Source of the DNA: Haloplasma contractile
GTDB lineage: Bacteria > Bacillota_I > Bacilli_A > Haloplasmatales > Haloplasmataceae
DNA length: 64,000 bases
NCBI GenBank assembly: GCA_016841945.1
Contig: JAENYC010000004.1
Coordinates: 1-64,000, forward strand
Reading direction: 5' to 3'
The notes under the pieces are model-generated. The model saw nothing but the letters and a program-made list of their open reading frames with translations, had not been told where the DNA came from and did no database searches. Positions 36,016 to 45,889 of the stretch are shown in pieces. The stretch's first letter is position 1. Each line of letters opens with the position of its first letter. The position numbers and the translations under genes were made by a program.

Positions 36016-36603
36016 ATGTTAATTAAAAAAGCAGAATTAGTCGCAATGGGAACAAATGAAACACATTTTCCAAAGGATAATTTAAGAGAGGTTGTGTTAT
36101 CTGGACGATCTAATGTTGGAAAATCATCTTTTATTAATTCTATGGTTCAAAGAAATAAACTCGCTTATACATCTAGTAATCCAGGGAAAACCCAAACCTT
36201 AAACTTTTATAATATCAATGATATATTATATTTTGTTGATGTTCCTGGTTACGGATATGCTCGGGTAAGTAAGAAACAGCGTCTTGCTTTTGGACAAATG
36301 ATTGAACAGTATTTAAAAACAAGAAAACAGTTAAAGTTAGCGATTTTATTGGTGGATTTTAGACATCCACCTACAGAAGATGATGTATTGATGTATGAGT
36401 TTTTAAAATTCTATCACATAAAAACATTGATTGTTGCGACTAAATCAGATAAGGTAGGAAAAACCCATTACATCAGACATGAAAAAACAATCAAACAAGT
36501 ATTAAATTTTAGAAAAAATGACCAGTTCATTCGTTATTCTTCAATCACAAATGAAGGTAGAGAAGCGTCTTGGACTTTTATTAAAGAAAACTTAAATCTA
36601 TAA
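36016..36603 (+). CDS. ysxC: Ribosome biogenesis GTPase YsxC/EngB
   Basis: Essential GTPase for 50S subunit assembly. 195 aa. G1 GRSNVGKSS (about 27-35), G2 GKTQTLNFY, G3 DVPGYGYA, G4 TKSDK, G5 SSITNEG region. GGGAG six bases before the ATG at 36016 makes it the start; the TTG at 36004 lies before the ribosome site. Co-transcribed with lon and ended by a strong hairpin. Confidence 0.96.
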   Translation: MLIKKAELVAMGTNETHFPKDNLREVVLSGRSNVGKSSFINSMVQRNKLAYTSSNPGKTQTLNFYNINDILYFVDVPGYGYARVSKKQRLAFGQMIEQYLKTRKQLKLAILLVDFRHPPTEDDVLMYEFLKFYHIKTLIVATKSDKVGKTHYIRHEKTIKQVLNFRKNDQFIRYSSITNEGREASWTFIKENLNL

Positions 36604-36631
36604 AAAAGACCTATTTGAAATAGGTCTTTTT
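36604..36631 (+). terminator. Terminator of the lon-ysxC unit
   Basis: A 13-bp perfect stem (36604-36616 with 36618-36630) with a very short loop and flanking A and T runs; a few terminal pairs must open to form a normal loop. Confidence 0.75.
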
Positions 36632-36681
36632 CGTCTAACTTTATATATACCAAATAAATTCTTTCAGTAGGAGTTTTTAAA

Positions 36682-37554
36682 ATGGATAATAATGTAGATG
36701 TTTATTCACATCTTGTTAAAAAAGATATTAAATTATTTGATTACTTAAAAAATGAACTCATTTTATCTTTAAGACAAACCAATGCGTTAATGAAAAGGCA
36801 GTTACTGTTAGTCAATGATAAAGTTATGACTAAAAACATAACTATCAAAAGAGGAGATATTATCACCATTAATTTTCAAAATGAAAACGTAGATTATGAG
36901 GGTGAAAATATGCCGCTTGAAATTATCTATGAATCAGATGACCTGCTTATGATTAATAAGCCCCCTCATATTTTAGTGCATCCCACTAAGAATCATTCCC
37001 ATCATACTATTGCCAATGGTGTCAGTTATTATTTTCAAAAACAGCAGTTGAAAAGAAAAGTTCGCTTTGTTAATCGATTAGATAGGGATACAAGTGGTAT
37101 TTTAATCATTGCTAAAAATCCATATAGCCACGGTTTTTTATCTAAACAATTTGAACGAGGACAAATAGAGAAGAAATATCTAGCTATTGTAACGGGGCGT
37201 TTAGAAAAGCCATATGGCCTCATAAAAGCAAGAATTAAAAAAAGTAGTGATAACATTAAATATGAAATAAATCCTCTTGGGAAGCCCTCAAAAACCCTCT
37301 ACAGGGTTATTAAGGAATATGACACTTACTCATTAGTAGAATGTGATATAAAAAGTGGGCGGACCCATCAGATAAGATTGGCATTAAAAAAATTAGGGCA
37401 CTATATTTTAGGGGATAGTTTGTATTTTGAGGAAAGTGACCTGATTAATCGTCAAGCTTTACATGCTTACAAACTAGAGTTTATTGAGCCAAGAACATTT
37501 AAAAGAAAAGAAATAATTTGTGAAATACCACAAGATATGAAAAAATTATTATAA
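36682..37554 (+). CDS. RluA-family pseudouridine synthase
   Basis: Isomerises uridine in rRNA or tRNA. 290 aa. An S4 RNA-binding domain (about 12-75) precedes the catalytic domain, whose motif II is VNRLDRDTSGILII (about 128-141, catalytic Asp in RLDRDTSG). SGRTHQIRLALKKLGHYILGD (about 230-250) is the C-terminal motif. The target (RluD-like sites or another position) cannot be told; Bacillus has three similar paralogues. AGGAG precedes the ATG. Confidence 0.9.
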   Translation: MDNNVDVYSHLVKKDIKLFDYLKNELILSLRQTNALMKRQLLLVNDKVMTKNITIKRGDIITINFQNENVDYEGENMPLEIIYESDDLLMINKPPHILVHPTKNHSHHTIANGVSYYFQKQQLKRKVRFVNRLDRDTSGILIIAKNPYSHGFLSKQFERGQIEKKYLAIVTGRLEKPYGLIKARIKKSSDNIKYEINPLGKPSKTLYRVIKEYDTYSLVECDIKSGRTHQIRLALKKLGHYILGDSLYFEESDLINRQALHAYKLEFIEPRTFKRKEIICEIPQDMKKLL

Positions 37555-37624
37555 TAAATCGTTATCTATATATGATTTAATTTTATATTATGATATAATA
37601 TACATAAAAAATAGAGGTGGTAAT

Positions 37625-38065
37625 ATGGATAAAAGACAATTGTTAAATCAATTACTGGTTGATTTGTTTAATCACATACTATTATTAGAAGAAAGAAATA
37701 TTAAAAATCGTGGTCTTAAAAATTTATCCATTACAGAAGTTCATATAATAGAAGCTGTAAATAAAGCTGAGCATCCTTCAATGGGAGAAGTGGCTTCAAG
37801 ACTAATGGTGACAGTAGGAACGCTATCAACATCTGTTAATCGTCTAATTCAAAAAGGATATATCACGAGTAAAAGAAGTGATAAAGATAGACGGGTGGTT
37901 TTATTATCTTTGACAGAAAAAGGTAAAGAAGCTTATCAAATTCATGAATCTTTTCATGATAAAATGATAAATAAAGTATTAGAAAAATCTCATCTTAAAG
38001 ATGATGAATTATTAATCTCGTCTTTAGAAAAATTATTACAATTTTTTGAATCATTAAAGATATAA
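37625..38065 (+). CDS. MarR-family transcriptional regulator
   Basis: 146-aa winged-helix dimer. The DNA-binding region is PSMGEVASRLMVTVGTLSTS (about 56-75), followed by the wing SKRSDKDRRVVLLSLTEKGK (about 83-102). TGA-TATAAT (37591-37599) is an extended -10 upstream. Ligand and targets are unknown. It resembles the FabT/MarR group found near lipid genes, but none adjoins it here; the next gene is a peptidase. Confidence 0.88.
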   Translation: MDKRQLLNQLLVDLFNHILLLEERNIKNRGLKNLSITEVHIIEAVNKAEHPSMGEVASRLMVTVGTLSTSVNRLIQKGYITSKRSDKDRRVVLLSLTEKGKEAYQIHESFHDKMINKVLEKSHLKDDELLISSLEKLLQFFESLKI

Positions 38066-38089
38066 AAACCTGTTAAACAGGTTTTTTTT
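38065..38089 (+). terminator. Terminator after marR
   Basis: AAAACCTGT/ACAGGTTTT stem with a three-base loop and T-run. The next ribosome site follows at once, so some read-through is possible. Confidence 0.7.
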
Positions 38090-38103
38090 AAGGAAGGTAT
38101 ATT

Positions 38104-39345
38104 ATGTTAGAACAGTTTGAAGCACAATATATGGAACTACATTGGCACTACAATCAGATTTTATGGAATCATTACTTTAATGAAGGTCATGATGACTTAA
38201 ATCAGATTGATGAAAAAATATATCAATTAGTTAGTCACTTTAAAGACAAAATTAAGAATAAAAACAGGAAAAGCTTGATTGCTAATTTGATTATTGCTAA
38301 AAATTTAGTAGAAAAAGATAAAGATGTCTCAAGACTTAGGAATAAATTAGATGAATGGAATAATTATAATCAATCGATTCCATCTCATTTATCAATAAAT
38401 GAAAAAAAAGAGATCATCGCAAAGAGGATGAGACAAGATGTTTTACATTTAATGGAACTAAGAAATAGGAAATCCATTGATATGGGTTATAAATCATATC
38501 CTGATTTGATTATGACACATGATGAATTAGATTTACAAAAAGTGATATGTTTATTAAAAAAATATTTAGATGCAAATTTATCATATACTAAAGAACTGAT
38601 TAAGAAATATAATTTTTGTCTAGATACATGGTTTCAAGATTTGAATAAACTTAAAACTAATATTTCATACCAACCCTATGAATTAACAAAGAGATTTATT
38701 CAATCATTAGGATTTCAATCGTTTCGTGTCAATATTGATGTCAAACCCTCAAAGATACTTGGCATGGCTTCTAATTTAGGAGAAAATGATATTAGAATTA
38801 ATCTTAACGCCATTCATTCTTTAAGTGATGTGTCTACATTATTTCATGAATTAGGGCATGCTCTATATTATTATTACATAGAAGAAAAGGGATTGTATCA
38901 AGTCTTACCGCCATCATTAGATGAGGTCACGGCAGTTATTGTAGAGACGATAGCACCTATCGTTTTACTACATGAAGAAGAGATGAATAAAATTGAAGAT
39001 ATTCGCACTTTAGAACATACACGTATCGCAATTTCTGCGTTATTTGAATTCGAACTATGGAACAATCCTCAACATGCAGAAGCGTTATATAAACAGTATT
39101 ATGAACAATTAGGAATCCCTGTTAAAACTCCATCCATATGGGCAATTGATTCTTTTCGCTCGATAGACCCTGTATACATACATCATTATGTATTAGGGGC
39201 AACATTGGGTGATGAAATAAAAGGATTTTTTATCAAGCATTATCAACATGATTATAAACTATATGGTAAATGGTTAGTAAAAAATATTTTTCAAAAGGGA
39301 AGAAAAATGAGAATACCTGAACTATTATCACGATTTAATCTATAA
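38104..39345 (+). CDS. M3-like zinc metallopeptidase
   Basis: Probable cytoplasmic oligopeptidase. 413 aa, short against PepF (about 600). The zinc site is LFHELGHALYYYY (HExxH, about residues 251-255), followed by SLDEVTAVIVETIAP with the third ligand Glu about 25 residues later. SFRSIDPVYIHHYVLG near the end matches the M3 substrate-binding loop. GGAAGG precedes the ATG. Its stop overlaps the stop of the convergent cardiolipin synthase gene by 6 bp. Confidence 0.82.
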   Translation: MLEQFEAQYMELHWHYNQILWNHYFNEGHDDLNQIDEKIYQLVSHFKDKIKNKNRKSLIANLIIAKNLVEKDKDVSRLRNKLDEWNNYNQSIPSHLSINEKKEIIAKRMRQDVLHLMELRNRKSIDMGYKSYPDLIMTHDELDLQKVICLLKKYLDANLSYTKELIKKYNFCLDTWFQDLNKLKTNISYQPYELTKRFIQSLGFQSFRVNIDVKPSKILGMASNLGENDIRINLNAIHSLSDVSTLFHELGHALYYYYIEEKGLYQVLPPSLDEVTAVIVETIAPIVLLHEEEMNKIEDIRTLEHTRIAISALFEFELWNNPQHAEALYKQYYEQLGIPVKTPSIWAIDSFRSIDPVYIHHYVLGATLGDEIKGFFIKHYQHDYKLYGKWLVKNIFQKGRKMRIPELLSRFNL

Positions 39346-40686
39346 AATAGTTGATAATAATTTACAGAAATCCTCACTAATTGTTTTAATAATAGATTTT
39401 TGAAAAGCCATTTCTTTGGTGTACTGGGTACAGTATGTTAATTGTTTATTAAATATATCTTTCATATATAGTGCGATGTCTTTATTATGAGTGAAGGCAT
39501 TGATTTCTAAACTATATTTAAAGCTCCGAATATCAAAATTGGCTGTTCCGATTGATACATAATGATCATCGGATATAAAGACTTTTGAATGTAAGAAGGC
39601 ATTTTTATTAAATAAATATATTTCGATATGGTCATCTAATAAATGTGATGCATATGCCTTAGTTGCTTGCAACACAAGTGGATGGTCATTTTTATTAGGT
39701 AACATAATTTTGATATTGACGCCCTTTAATGCTGCATACTTTAGGGCTCGTATCATTGCATCATTTAGTATAAGATAAGGCGTTTGTATATAAATATAAT
39801 TTCTCGCGTGATAGATATATTCTAAGAATCTATTTTCAATATGATTGACTTCATGAATATCTGCGCCACTTGATATGATTTCAATTTGCTTGTTGCTATT
39901 AAATTGATAGGATATTAGATATTTTTCAATATCTATTTTTTTCTTTGTACAATATAAATAATCTGCTAAAAATCTTTTTTCTAATTCTGTTGTCGCATTG
40001 CCAATAATCTTTAGGTGACTATCTATCCATAAACCTAATTTTTTATTTCTGCCTAGATATTTATCTCCAATATTGAAACCACCGATATAAGATATCTTAT
40101 TATCAATAATTACAACTTTCCGATGATTTCTATAATTGATATTAATGAACCTCCTATTTAACTTAAGGAAAGGGATGATTTCACCACCGAGCTTTATGAA
40201 ATTTTTAAAATATTTTTTTTTAATTCTATAAGACCCTAATGGATCGTATAGGATTTTAACTTCTACATTTTTCTTTAACACCTCTTCTAATTTTTTAATA
40301 ACCAGTTTTCCTATTTGATCGGTATTAAAGGTAAAGAAACTAATATGAATAAAGTGTTTGGCACGATTTATTTCTTCAAATAAATCGTCGAAAAAAATAT
40401 CACCATTGCTAAAAACTCTTACGTCATTATGTTGAGTAATCACATTTGTTTTAAGATTTTTAATATTCCGATGATCAATTTCCCGTTTATTAATTAGTTG
40501 TCCTCTTACTTGCTCATCAAAAAAAGTAAATAGAAAAATAAACGGCGTAAATATAGGAAGGATGATGATTAAAATAAAGGTGTAGGTCATATTCGATAAG
40601 TTGAGGTGGTATTTTAGTAGTATTTTTAAACCAAAAAAGAAGTTTATAAAATATATACCTATAAAAAAATATAATAGATCGTTCAT
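39340..40686 (-). CDS. cls: Cardiolipin synthase (phospholipase D family)
   Basis: Joins two phosphatidylglycerol molecules to make cardiolipin in the membrane. 448 aa. Two N-terminal hydrophobic helices (about 3-22 and 33-58). HKD motif 1 is HRKVVIIDNKISYIGGFN (about 190-207) and motif 2 is HSKVFISDDHYVSIGTANFD (about 365-384). Both are intact. AAAGGAG precedes the ATG on the minus strand. Confidence 0.92.
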   Translation of the reverse strand: MNDLLYFFIGIYFINFFFGLKILLKYHLNLSNMTYTFILIIILPIFTPFIFLFTFFDEQVRGQLINKREIDHRNIKNLKTNVITQHNDVRVFSNGDIFFDDLFEEINRAKHFIHISFFTFNTDQIGKLVIKKLEEVLKKNVEVKILYDPLGSYRIKKKYFKNFIKLGGEIIPFLKLNRRFININYRNHRKVVIIDNKISYIGGFNIGDKYLGRNKKLGLWIDSHLKIIGNATTELEKRFLADYLYCTKKKIDIEKYLISYQFNSNKQIEIISSGADIHEVNHIENRFLEYIYHARNYIYIQTPYLILNDAMIRALKYAALKGVNIKIMLPNKNDHPLVLQATKAYASHLLDDHIEIYLFNKNAFLHSKVFISDDHYVSIGTANFDIRSFKYSLEINAFTHNKDIALYMKDIFNKQLTYCTQYTKEMAFQKSIIKTISEDFCKLLSTIL

Positions 40687-40703
40687 ATTTTTTAGCTCCT
40701 TTT

Positions 40704-40741
40704 ATAAAAAAAACCTTAATATAGTGCTCTATATTAAGGTT
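40704..40741 (-). terminator. Terminator of the mrp transcript
   Basis: A 13-bp perfect stem (40712-40724 with 40729-40741), then eight T for minus-strand RNA. It lies between mrp and cls, so cls needs its own promoter or read-through. Confidence 0.8.
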
Positions 40742-40764
40742 CGTACTTTTTAAAATTTTATGTG

Positions 40765-41781
40765 TTACTTCTTTTGTAAAATTTGCTTGACTATGGATAA
40801 ATAGACAAGTCCATTTGGTTCATCGAGTTGATAAATGGAGTGGTGATCATTTTGAGGCTGAGCAATTTCTAATTGACCAAGTAGTGGCACGTCTAATTGT
40901 TTTGCGACTTCATCACCACCACCTTCTCCAAATATTAATTCGTGTTTTTTATTGGCAGGATTTTTGAAATAGGACATATTTTCAATAACACCAATGATTT
41001 TGTGATTTAATTGTTTTGCACCAAACCCAGCTTTAACCGCAATGCTTGAAGCTGTTGGATGAGGGGTTGTCACAACAATCATTTCACATTGTGGAATAAG
41101 TGATTGAATATCTAGAGCAACATCTCCTGTACCTGGTGGCAAATCAACAAATATGTATTCTATATCTTCACTCCATTTGACATCATAGAAGTAATGTTCA
41201 AGCATTTTATGTAACATTGGTCCACGCCACATTAATGGTTTATTATTATCAATAAAGAAAGCGGTAGAGATGACTTCTACATTGAATTTTTTAAATGGAA
41301 TTATTTTTTCATCACTTGTTCCTTGTGGTAATTTTATTTCTAAATCCATGACATTAGGGATCGAGGGACCATAAATATCCGCATCAATAAGTCCTACTTT
41401 GTGTCCAGATTTAGCACATGCTACAGCTAAATTAGCGGTTATGGTTGATTTTCCTACACCGCCTTTTCCTGATGCTATCCCAATATATCGAACTTTTTTC
41501 TCTTTATCTAAAACGGTTCCTTTCTCTTTTGATTTTAAATCTTCTATTTCTAGTTTGAGACCAGAAAAACCTAATTCTAACTTGACTAATTTTGTTAATT
41601 GTATTTTAAACTGTTTTGCTTCCTTCGCATTTTTTTGAGAAAGCGCGATGACAAGAATTGCTTTATTTTCTTTTTCATCAATTCCAATATATTTTATTCC
41701 ATCCGTTTCTTTTAGTGTTTTTTTACACGTTGGGTCAATGAGTACTTCGATTTTTTCCCGTAGTTTTTCTTTAGAAACCAT
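40765..41781 (-). CDS. Mrp/NBP35-family P-loop ATPase
   Basis: Iron-sulfur cluster carrier-type ATPase. 338 aa. An N-terminal MIP18/DUF59-like domain (about 1-80) precedes the deviant Walker A SGKGGVGKSTITAN (about 103-116) and DLPPGTGD. In most Mrp proteins a C-terminal CxxC binds the cluster at the dimer interface. Here the matching segment reads NMSYFKNPANKKHE, without Cys, so cluster binding is doubtful. AAAGGAT precedes the ATG. Confidence 0.88.
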   Translation of the reverse strand: MVSKEKLREKIEVLIDPTCKKTLKETDGIKYIGIDEKENKAILVIALSQKNAKEAKQFKIQLTKLVKLELGFSGLKLEIEDLKSKEKGTVLDKEKKVRYIGIASGKGGVGKSTITANLAVACAKSGHKVGLIDADIYGPSIPNVMDLEIKLPQGTSDEKIIPFKKFNVEVISTAFFIDNNKPLMWRGPMLHKMLEHYFYDVKWSEDIEYIFVDLPPGTGDVALDIQSLIPQCEMIVVTTPHPTASSIAVKAGFGAKQLNHKIIGVIENMSYFKNPANKKHELIFGEGGGDEVAKQLDVPLLGQLEIAQPQNDHHSIYQLDEPNGLVYLSIVKQILQKK

Positions 41782-41853
41782 GTTATCATCCTTTCTTTAT
41801 TCTCTTTTTATTTTATCATTTATGTTTATGAAAATAAACCAATATACTTTTTA

Positions 41854-43005
41854 TTAATCTTGATATATAATGGGGATTTTACGTTCTTTATGATGGTCTA
41901 CTAGATGATAGTTTTCATTCACTCGTAAATCTAGTTTTAATAGGTGATAATTACTTTTGGTAATGTTTGTGACAAAAGGAATGGAACTATTCTTTTTAAG
42001 TGTTTTAATGAAAGATGATTTGTTTTTATTAAAACCTAAAATACGGACGTATTTAGGACCATTATATCGGTCTAAAGTGTCTACTTCTTTTTTAGTAACA
42101 TGATTTAATATATGCGTTAAAGTCCGTTGAATTTTTCCTCTTGTATACCTTTTGGTGACTAACTTTGATACATATGTATTAAAGTCATTTGAATGATGAA
42201 TATTTTGAATCATCGCCTTGTCTAAACCTTCATTAACATCATGTATTTCATGTAGTAAATGTTGACATGATAGAATCTTATATTTTAATAATGAAAAATA
42301 ATCATGCCAATCATGAAGATGATTGTTTTTTATTATTTCTATTGTTTCTTTTGGCAGGGTATTATCTATCACTTCTTTTCTTATTAATGCCTGCCTTATA
42401 CTAGTAGCACTAGCAATTTTTTCATGTTTGATTGTTTCATCATGGTAATTTGAATGAATTCTTTTAATCGTTTTAAAGGAAATATTTTTATTTATTTTTT
42501 GTATACTTCTAATATATTGTATACCCAATATATCATTTGACAATAAGTCAATTTTATTTTCTGTTAAATAGGAAAGTGCTATACTTGAAGCCTTAGGATA
42601 ACTATAGCCTTCTTTCATTTTTCGTCTTAATCGGTCATTAAACTCATTTTTATTAATGAACAATGCAATTTCTTTTAAAATATTGGAATCATTTATTTCG
42701 CTTCCAAAAATAATTTCGTCTACACCACAGTGATTTAATATAGAAATCGCACCAAAACTAAATAAATCAGCGTGAGAAACTGCATAGAGATAAGGTAATT
42801 CTACTACAAGGTCTACCCCTTTTTGTAAGGCAAGTTTTGTACGGAGGTGTTTATCAATGATACTTGGTTCACCACGCTGGACAAAATTTCCACTCATCAC
42901 CGCTATTAATAAATCACATTGACTTATTTTTTTTGCTTGATTGAGATGGTAAAGGTGACCATTATGAAATGGGTTATATTCAACAATAATACCACAGATT
43001 TTCAT
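41854..43005 (-). CDS. tmcAL: tRNA(Met) cytidine acetate ligase
   Basis: Makes N4-acetylcytidine at the wobble position of elongator tRNA-Met from acetate and ATP. 383 aa. GIIVEYNPFHNGHLYHL at the N terminus holds the HxGH-type nucleotidyltransferase motif. AVMSGNFVQRGEP and FGSE follow. It corresponds to Bacillus ylbM, which also lies close to ylbN (DUF177) and rpmF; here it is divergent from them. GAGGTGA precedes the ATG on the minus strand. Confidence 0.92.
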   Translation of the reverse strand: MKICGIIVEYNPFHNGHLYHLNQAKKISQCDLLIAVMSGNFVQRGEPSIIDKHLRTKLALQKGVDLVVELPYLYAVSHADLFSFGAISILNHCGVDEIIFGSEINDSNILKEIALFINKNEFNDRLRRKMKEGYSYPKASSIALSYLTENKIDLLSNDILGIQYIRSIQKINKNISFKTIKRIHSNYHDETIKHEKIASATSIRQALIRKEVIDNTLPKETIEIIKNNHLHDWHDYFSLLKYKILSCQHLLHEIHDVNEGLDKAMIQNIHHSNDFNTYVSKLVTKRYTRGKIQRTLTHILNHVTKKEVDTLDRYNGPKYVRILGFNKNKSSFIKTLKKNSSIPFVTNITKSNYHLLKLDLRVNENYHLVDHHKERKIPIIYQD

Positions 43006-43159
43006 CTACTCACCTCGTTTCTTAAGCATTCTTTATCATTATAGTATTAATCAAAGCATTCGTAAATATTTTTAGGTAAATTTATGTGAATTAGATTAAA
43101 TAAATAGACAGGTGTTATAATAAAAAAAAGTATTAATTTGTTCATCTTTTTAAAAAAAG

Positions 43160-43188
43160 TTGACATTTAAGACTAAAAACTATATAAT
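43160..43188 (+). promoter_or_regulatory. Consensus promoter of the DUF177-rpmF operon
   Basis: TTGACA (43160-43165), 17 bp, TATAAT (43183-43188): an exact sigma-A consensus. Confidence 0.85.
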
Positions 43189-43213
43189 TTTACTGTTGCA
43201 TAGAGGTGATAAC

Positions 43214-43720
43214 GTGAAATACAATATTAATGAATTGATGAAACATGGGCAAACCCCCTTCAAAGTCAATGAAACTGTGGATTTCTCTTCGATTGCATCT
43301 AAACATCACGATATAAGAAAAATTTATCCTGTTAAGATAACAGGAACTGGTCAATTATCAGGTGAAGATGTGGTATTTGACTTAAATATTAAATGTGATG
43401 TTGTATTACCCTGTGCATTAACACTTGAAGATGTAAATTATCACATGGATATTAATACCAAAGAATATTTTACTTTTAAAGAATACGCGAAAGAAGAAGA
43501 TTATGACTTTGACATGAATATTGTGACAGGTCATGTCATTGAACTCGCAAATGTCGTTTGGCAAAATATAGTGGTGAATATACCTATTAGGGTTGTCAGT
43601 GAAAATGCAGATGAAAAAATGCAAAAAGAAGGGAAAAATTGGGAAATAGTTGACGAGAATAATAAGAAGAAAGAAATCGACCCTAGATTTTCTAAATTGA
43701 AAGACCTATTAAAAAAATAA
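43214..43720 (+). CDS. yceD: DUF177 protein (YceD/YlbN), large-subunit assembly partner
   Basis: 168 aa. Conserved in bacteria directly before rpmF and implicated in 23S rRNA accumulation or 50S assembly. The Cys in [16 protein letters not shown] and the acidic segment before [18 protein letters not shown] match the family. GTG at 43214 follows AGAGGTGA (43202-43209); codons from 43160 onward lie inside the promoter. It ends 16 bp before the L32 gene. Confidence 0.85.
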   Translation: MKYNINELMKHGQTPFKVNETVDFSSIASKHHDIRKIYPVKITGTGQLSGEDVVFDLNIKCDVVLPCALTLEDVNYHMDINTKEYFTFKEYAKEEDYDFDMNIVTGHVIELANVVWQNIVVNIPIRVVSENADEKMQKEGKNWEIVDENNKKKEIDPRFSKLKDLLKK

Positions 43721-43736
43721 AGAGGAGGTGCTAACA

Positions 43737-43922
43737 ATGGCTGTACCTTTTAGACGTACATCTAAAACTGCAAAACGTAAAAGAAGAAGTCATTTGAAGA
43801 TTGCTGTTCCAGGAATGGTAAAATGTCCAAACTGTGGTGAATATGTAAAACCTCATCATGTATGTAGAGAATGTGGACACTATAATGGAAAAGAAGTTAT
43901 TTCTGTAGAGGCTTCTGATTAA
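43737..43922 (+). CDS. rpmF: Ribosomal protein L32
   Basis: 61 aa. [18 protein letters not shown] at the N terminus and a zinc ribbon [20 protein letters not shown] with all four Cys, so it is the zinc-binding form. AGGAGG before the ATG at 43737 sets the start. Co-transcribed with yceD. Confidence 0.97.
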   Translation: MAVPFRRTSKTAKRKRRSHLKIAVPGMVKCPNCGEYVKPHHVCRECGHYNGKEVISVEASD

Positions 43923-43925
43923 ACA

Positions 43926-43955
43926 AATGCGTTGAGTAATCAGCGCATTTTTTAT
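43926..43955 (+). terminator. Terminator after rpmF
   Basis: AAATGCG (43926-43932) pairs with CGCATTT (43945-43951), followed by T-run. Confidence 0.7.
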
Positions 43956-44097
43956 TGTATAATTAGGTTTTATTATACTTTGTAGGATTTTGTCGAAATT
44001 TTTGTGACGTTAAAAAATGACTTTTATTGAAATTTATTGTCAAAATATAATATAATTAGGTATCACAATCTAGCGTATGCATAAGAGGTGGGGTTAA

Positions 44098-45165
44098 ATG
44101 CAGTATGATGATGTTTTAATAAAAATCTTTTATCAAACAATATCAATAGTTCTTGTTATTATGATTCAAAGTTTTTTTTATAAGGGGAAGGATTTTAAAT
44201 ATCTTAGTCAAAAAAGATTTCTTGTATCTTTACCTATCATTCTTGCTATTATAATTATGTTTTTGTTTGGATTTGGAAATACTTTATCATTATATATTAT
44301 TGTGTTGACAATGAGCGTTTTTTATCTTGGCTTAAAGCAATCTTTATTTATATATCTATGGTTTGTAGTAGGTCATATATTATCTGAACATAACATTAAC
44401 CTAATAATTTTATATATGATGATTATATTAGTTACAAAACTATGCTTAATATGGATTGAACATTATCACAAAAGACTTATTACTGTATATGTTATATCTA
44501 TGGTTTTTTTAAATATTGAATTATATTTAATTCATAATATTTTAATATATTATATGATACTTAATTTAGCAGGTTTAATCATTTGGGGAATTGTGATATA
44601 TTTAACCTCTTATTTTCACAAAAAAAATGTAGAATATCTTCATTATCAACAAAAAAACTGCATCGATAATACGACTAAAATGAAAAACTATTACTGTTTA
44701 CTTAAACAATCCTATCATCTATTAAGAAATGAAAAATCGCATATCTCACTATTATTAATTAATGTTGATAGATTGAAAGATATAAATAGTTTGTATGGTA
44801 ATCATTGTGGAGATGAGGTAATTAAGATTGTCGCAAATTGTATTAAAGATAATGTAAATGGATATGGATTTGTATATCGGTTAGCTGGCGATACATTTTG
44901 TGTCATCGCGATTAATGAAAAATTTAAAATGATGCAAACTATATCTGAAAGGATTAGATTAAGGATTGAGCTAAAGGATATTATTATTGACAATAATAAA
45001 ATAAAAATATCTGTATCAGTTGGTGGATATTATGGAAAAATAGATAGTAAAAATATTGATGATTATATTGAAGTTGCACAGGATTCATTGTTAAATTCTA
45101 AATATAGCGGAAGAAATCGAGTGTTTTTAAATAATCAAATGGTGTATTATCCAAATATAATGTAA
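44098..45165 (+). CDS. Membrane protein with degenerate GGDEF domain
   Basis: 355 aa. Five to six hydrophobic helices (about 10-180) precede a GGDEF-fold domain (about 200-345: [35 protein letters not shown]). The signature GGDEF reads AGDTF, losing the first Gly and the catalytic Glu, and no RxxD inhibitory site is evident. It probably does not make cyclic di-GMP; it may bind GTP or c-di-GMP or serve as a scaffold. AGAGGTGGGG lies before the ATG at 44098. It is monocistronic between rpmF and deoC. Confidence 0.75.
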   Translation: MQYDDVLIKIFYQTISIVLVIMIQSFFYKGKDFKYLSQKRFLVSLPIILAIIIMFLFGFGNTLSLYIIVLTMSVFYLGLKQSLFIYLWFVVGHILSEHNINLIILYMMIILVTKLCLIWIEHYHKRLITVYVISMVFLNIELYLIHNILIYYMILNLAGLIIWGIVIYLTSYFHKKNVEYLHYQQKNCIDNTTKMKNYYCLLKQSYHLLRNEKSHISLLLINVDRLKDINSLYGNHCGDEVIKIVANCIKDNVNGYGFVYRLAGDTFCVIAINEKFKMMQTISERIRLRIELKDIIIDNNKIKISVSVGGYYGKIDSKNIDDYIEVAQDSLLNSKYSGRNRVFLNNQMVYYPNIM

Positions 45166-45209
45166 TAGATGGGAAAATATGGTATAATAATTCACACGGA
45201 GGTATCGAT

Positions 45210-45878
45210 ATGAAACTAAATAAATTTATTGATCACACAAATTTAAAACCCAATACAACTGTACATGATATTGTAAAATTATGTGAAGAAGCAAAAAAAT
45301 ATAATTTTAAATCAGTATGTGTGAATCCAACACATATACAACATGCGAAAGAACTATTAAAAGGGACTGATGTATTAGTATGTACCGTAATTGGATTTCC
45401 ACTGGGTGCTAATACGATAGAAACAAAAGTGTTTGAAACAAAGGATGCCATTTCAAAGGGTGCTGATGAAATTGATATGGTAATAAATATAGGTCGGGTT
45501 AAAATTAATGACTTTGAATATATTGAAAAGGAAATAAGGGATGTCGTTGAAGCAAGTAGAGGAAAACTTGTTAAAGTAATTATTGAAACATGTTTATTAA
45601 CAGACGATGAAAAAGTTAAAGCGTGTCAAGCTGCATTAAATGCTAAGGCGAATTTTGTTAAAACCTCTACTGGATTTTCTACAGGAGGCGCCACTTTACA
45701 CGATGTTGAGTTAATGAGAAAAACAGTTGGAGAAACAATGGGCGTTAAAGCTTCTGGAGGTGTAAGAAGCAAAAAGGATTGCCTATTAATGATTGAAAAA
45801 GGTGCGACTAGAATAGGTGCATCAAGTGGCGTTAAAATTATGGAAGATGAAGAAATGAGTAATGATATAAATTATTAG
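45210..45878 (+). CDS. deoC: Deoxyribose-phosphate aldolase
   Basis: Splits 2-deoxyribose-5-phosphate into glyceraldehyde-3-phosphate and acetaldehyde in deoxynucleoside catabolism. 222 aa. The Schiff-base Lys lies in [14 protein letters not shown] (about 150-163) and a second Lys in [20 protein letters not shown] is also present. TGG-TATAAT (45180-45188) gives an extended -10. Followed 11 bp later by deoD, forming a nucleoside salvage operon. Confidence 0.96.
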   Translation: MKLNKFIDHTNLKPNTTVHDIVKLCEEAKKYNFKSVCVNPTHIQHAKELLKGTDVLVCTVIGFPLGANTIETKVFETKDAISKGADEIDMVINIGRVKINDFEYIEKEIRDVVEASRGKLVKVIIETCLLTDDEKVKACQAALNAKANFVKTSTGFSTGGATLHDVELMRKTVGETMGVKASGGVRSKKDCLLMIEKGATRIGASSGVKIMEDEEMSNDINY

Positions 45879-45889
45879 GAGGAATTATA

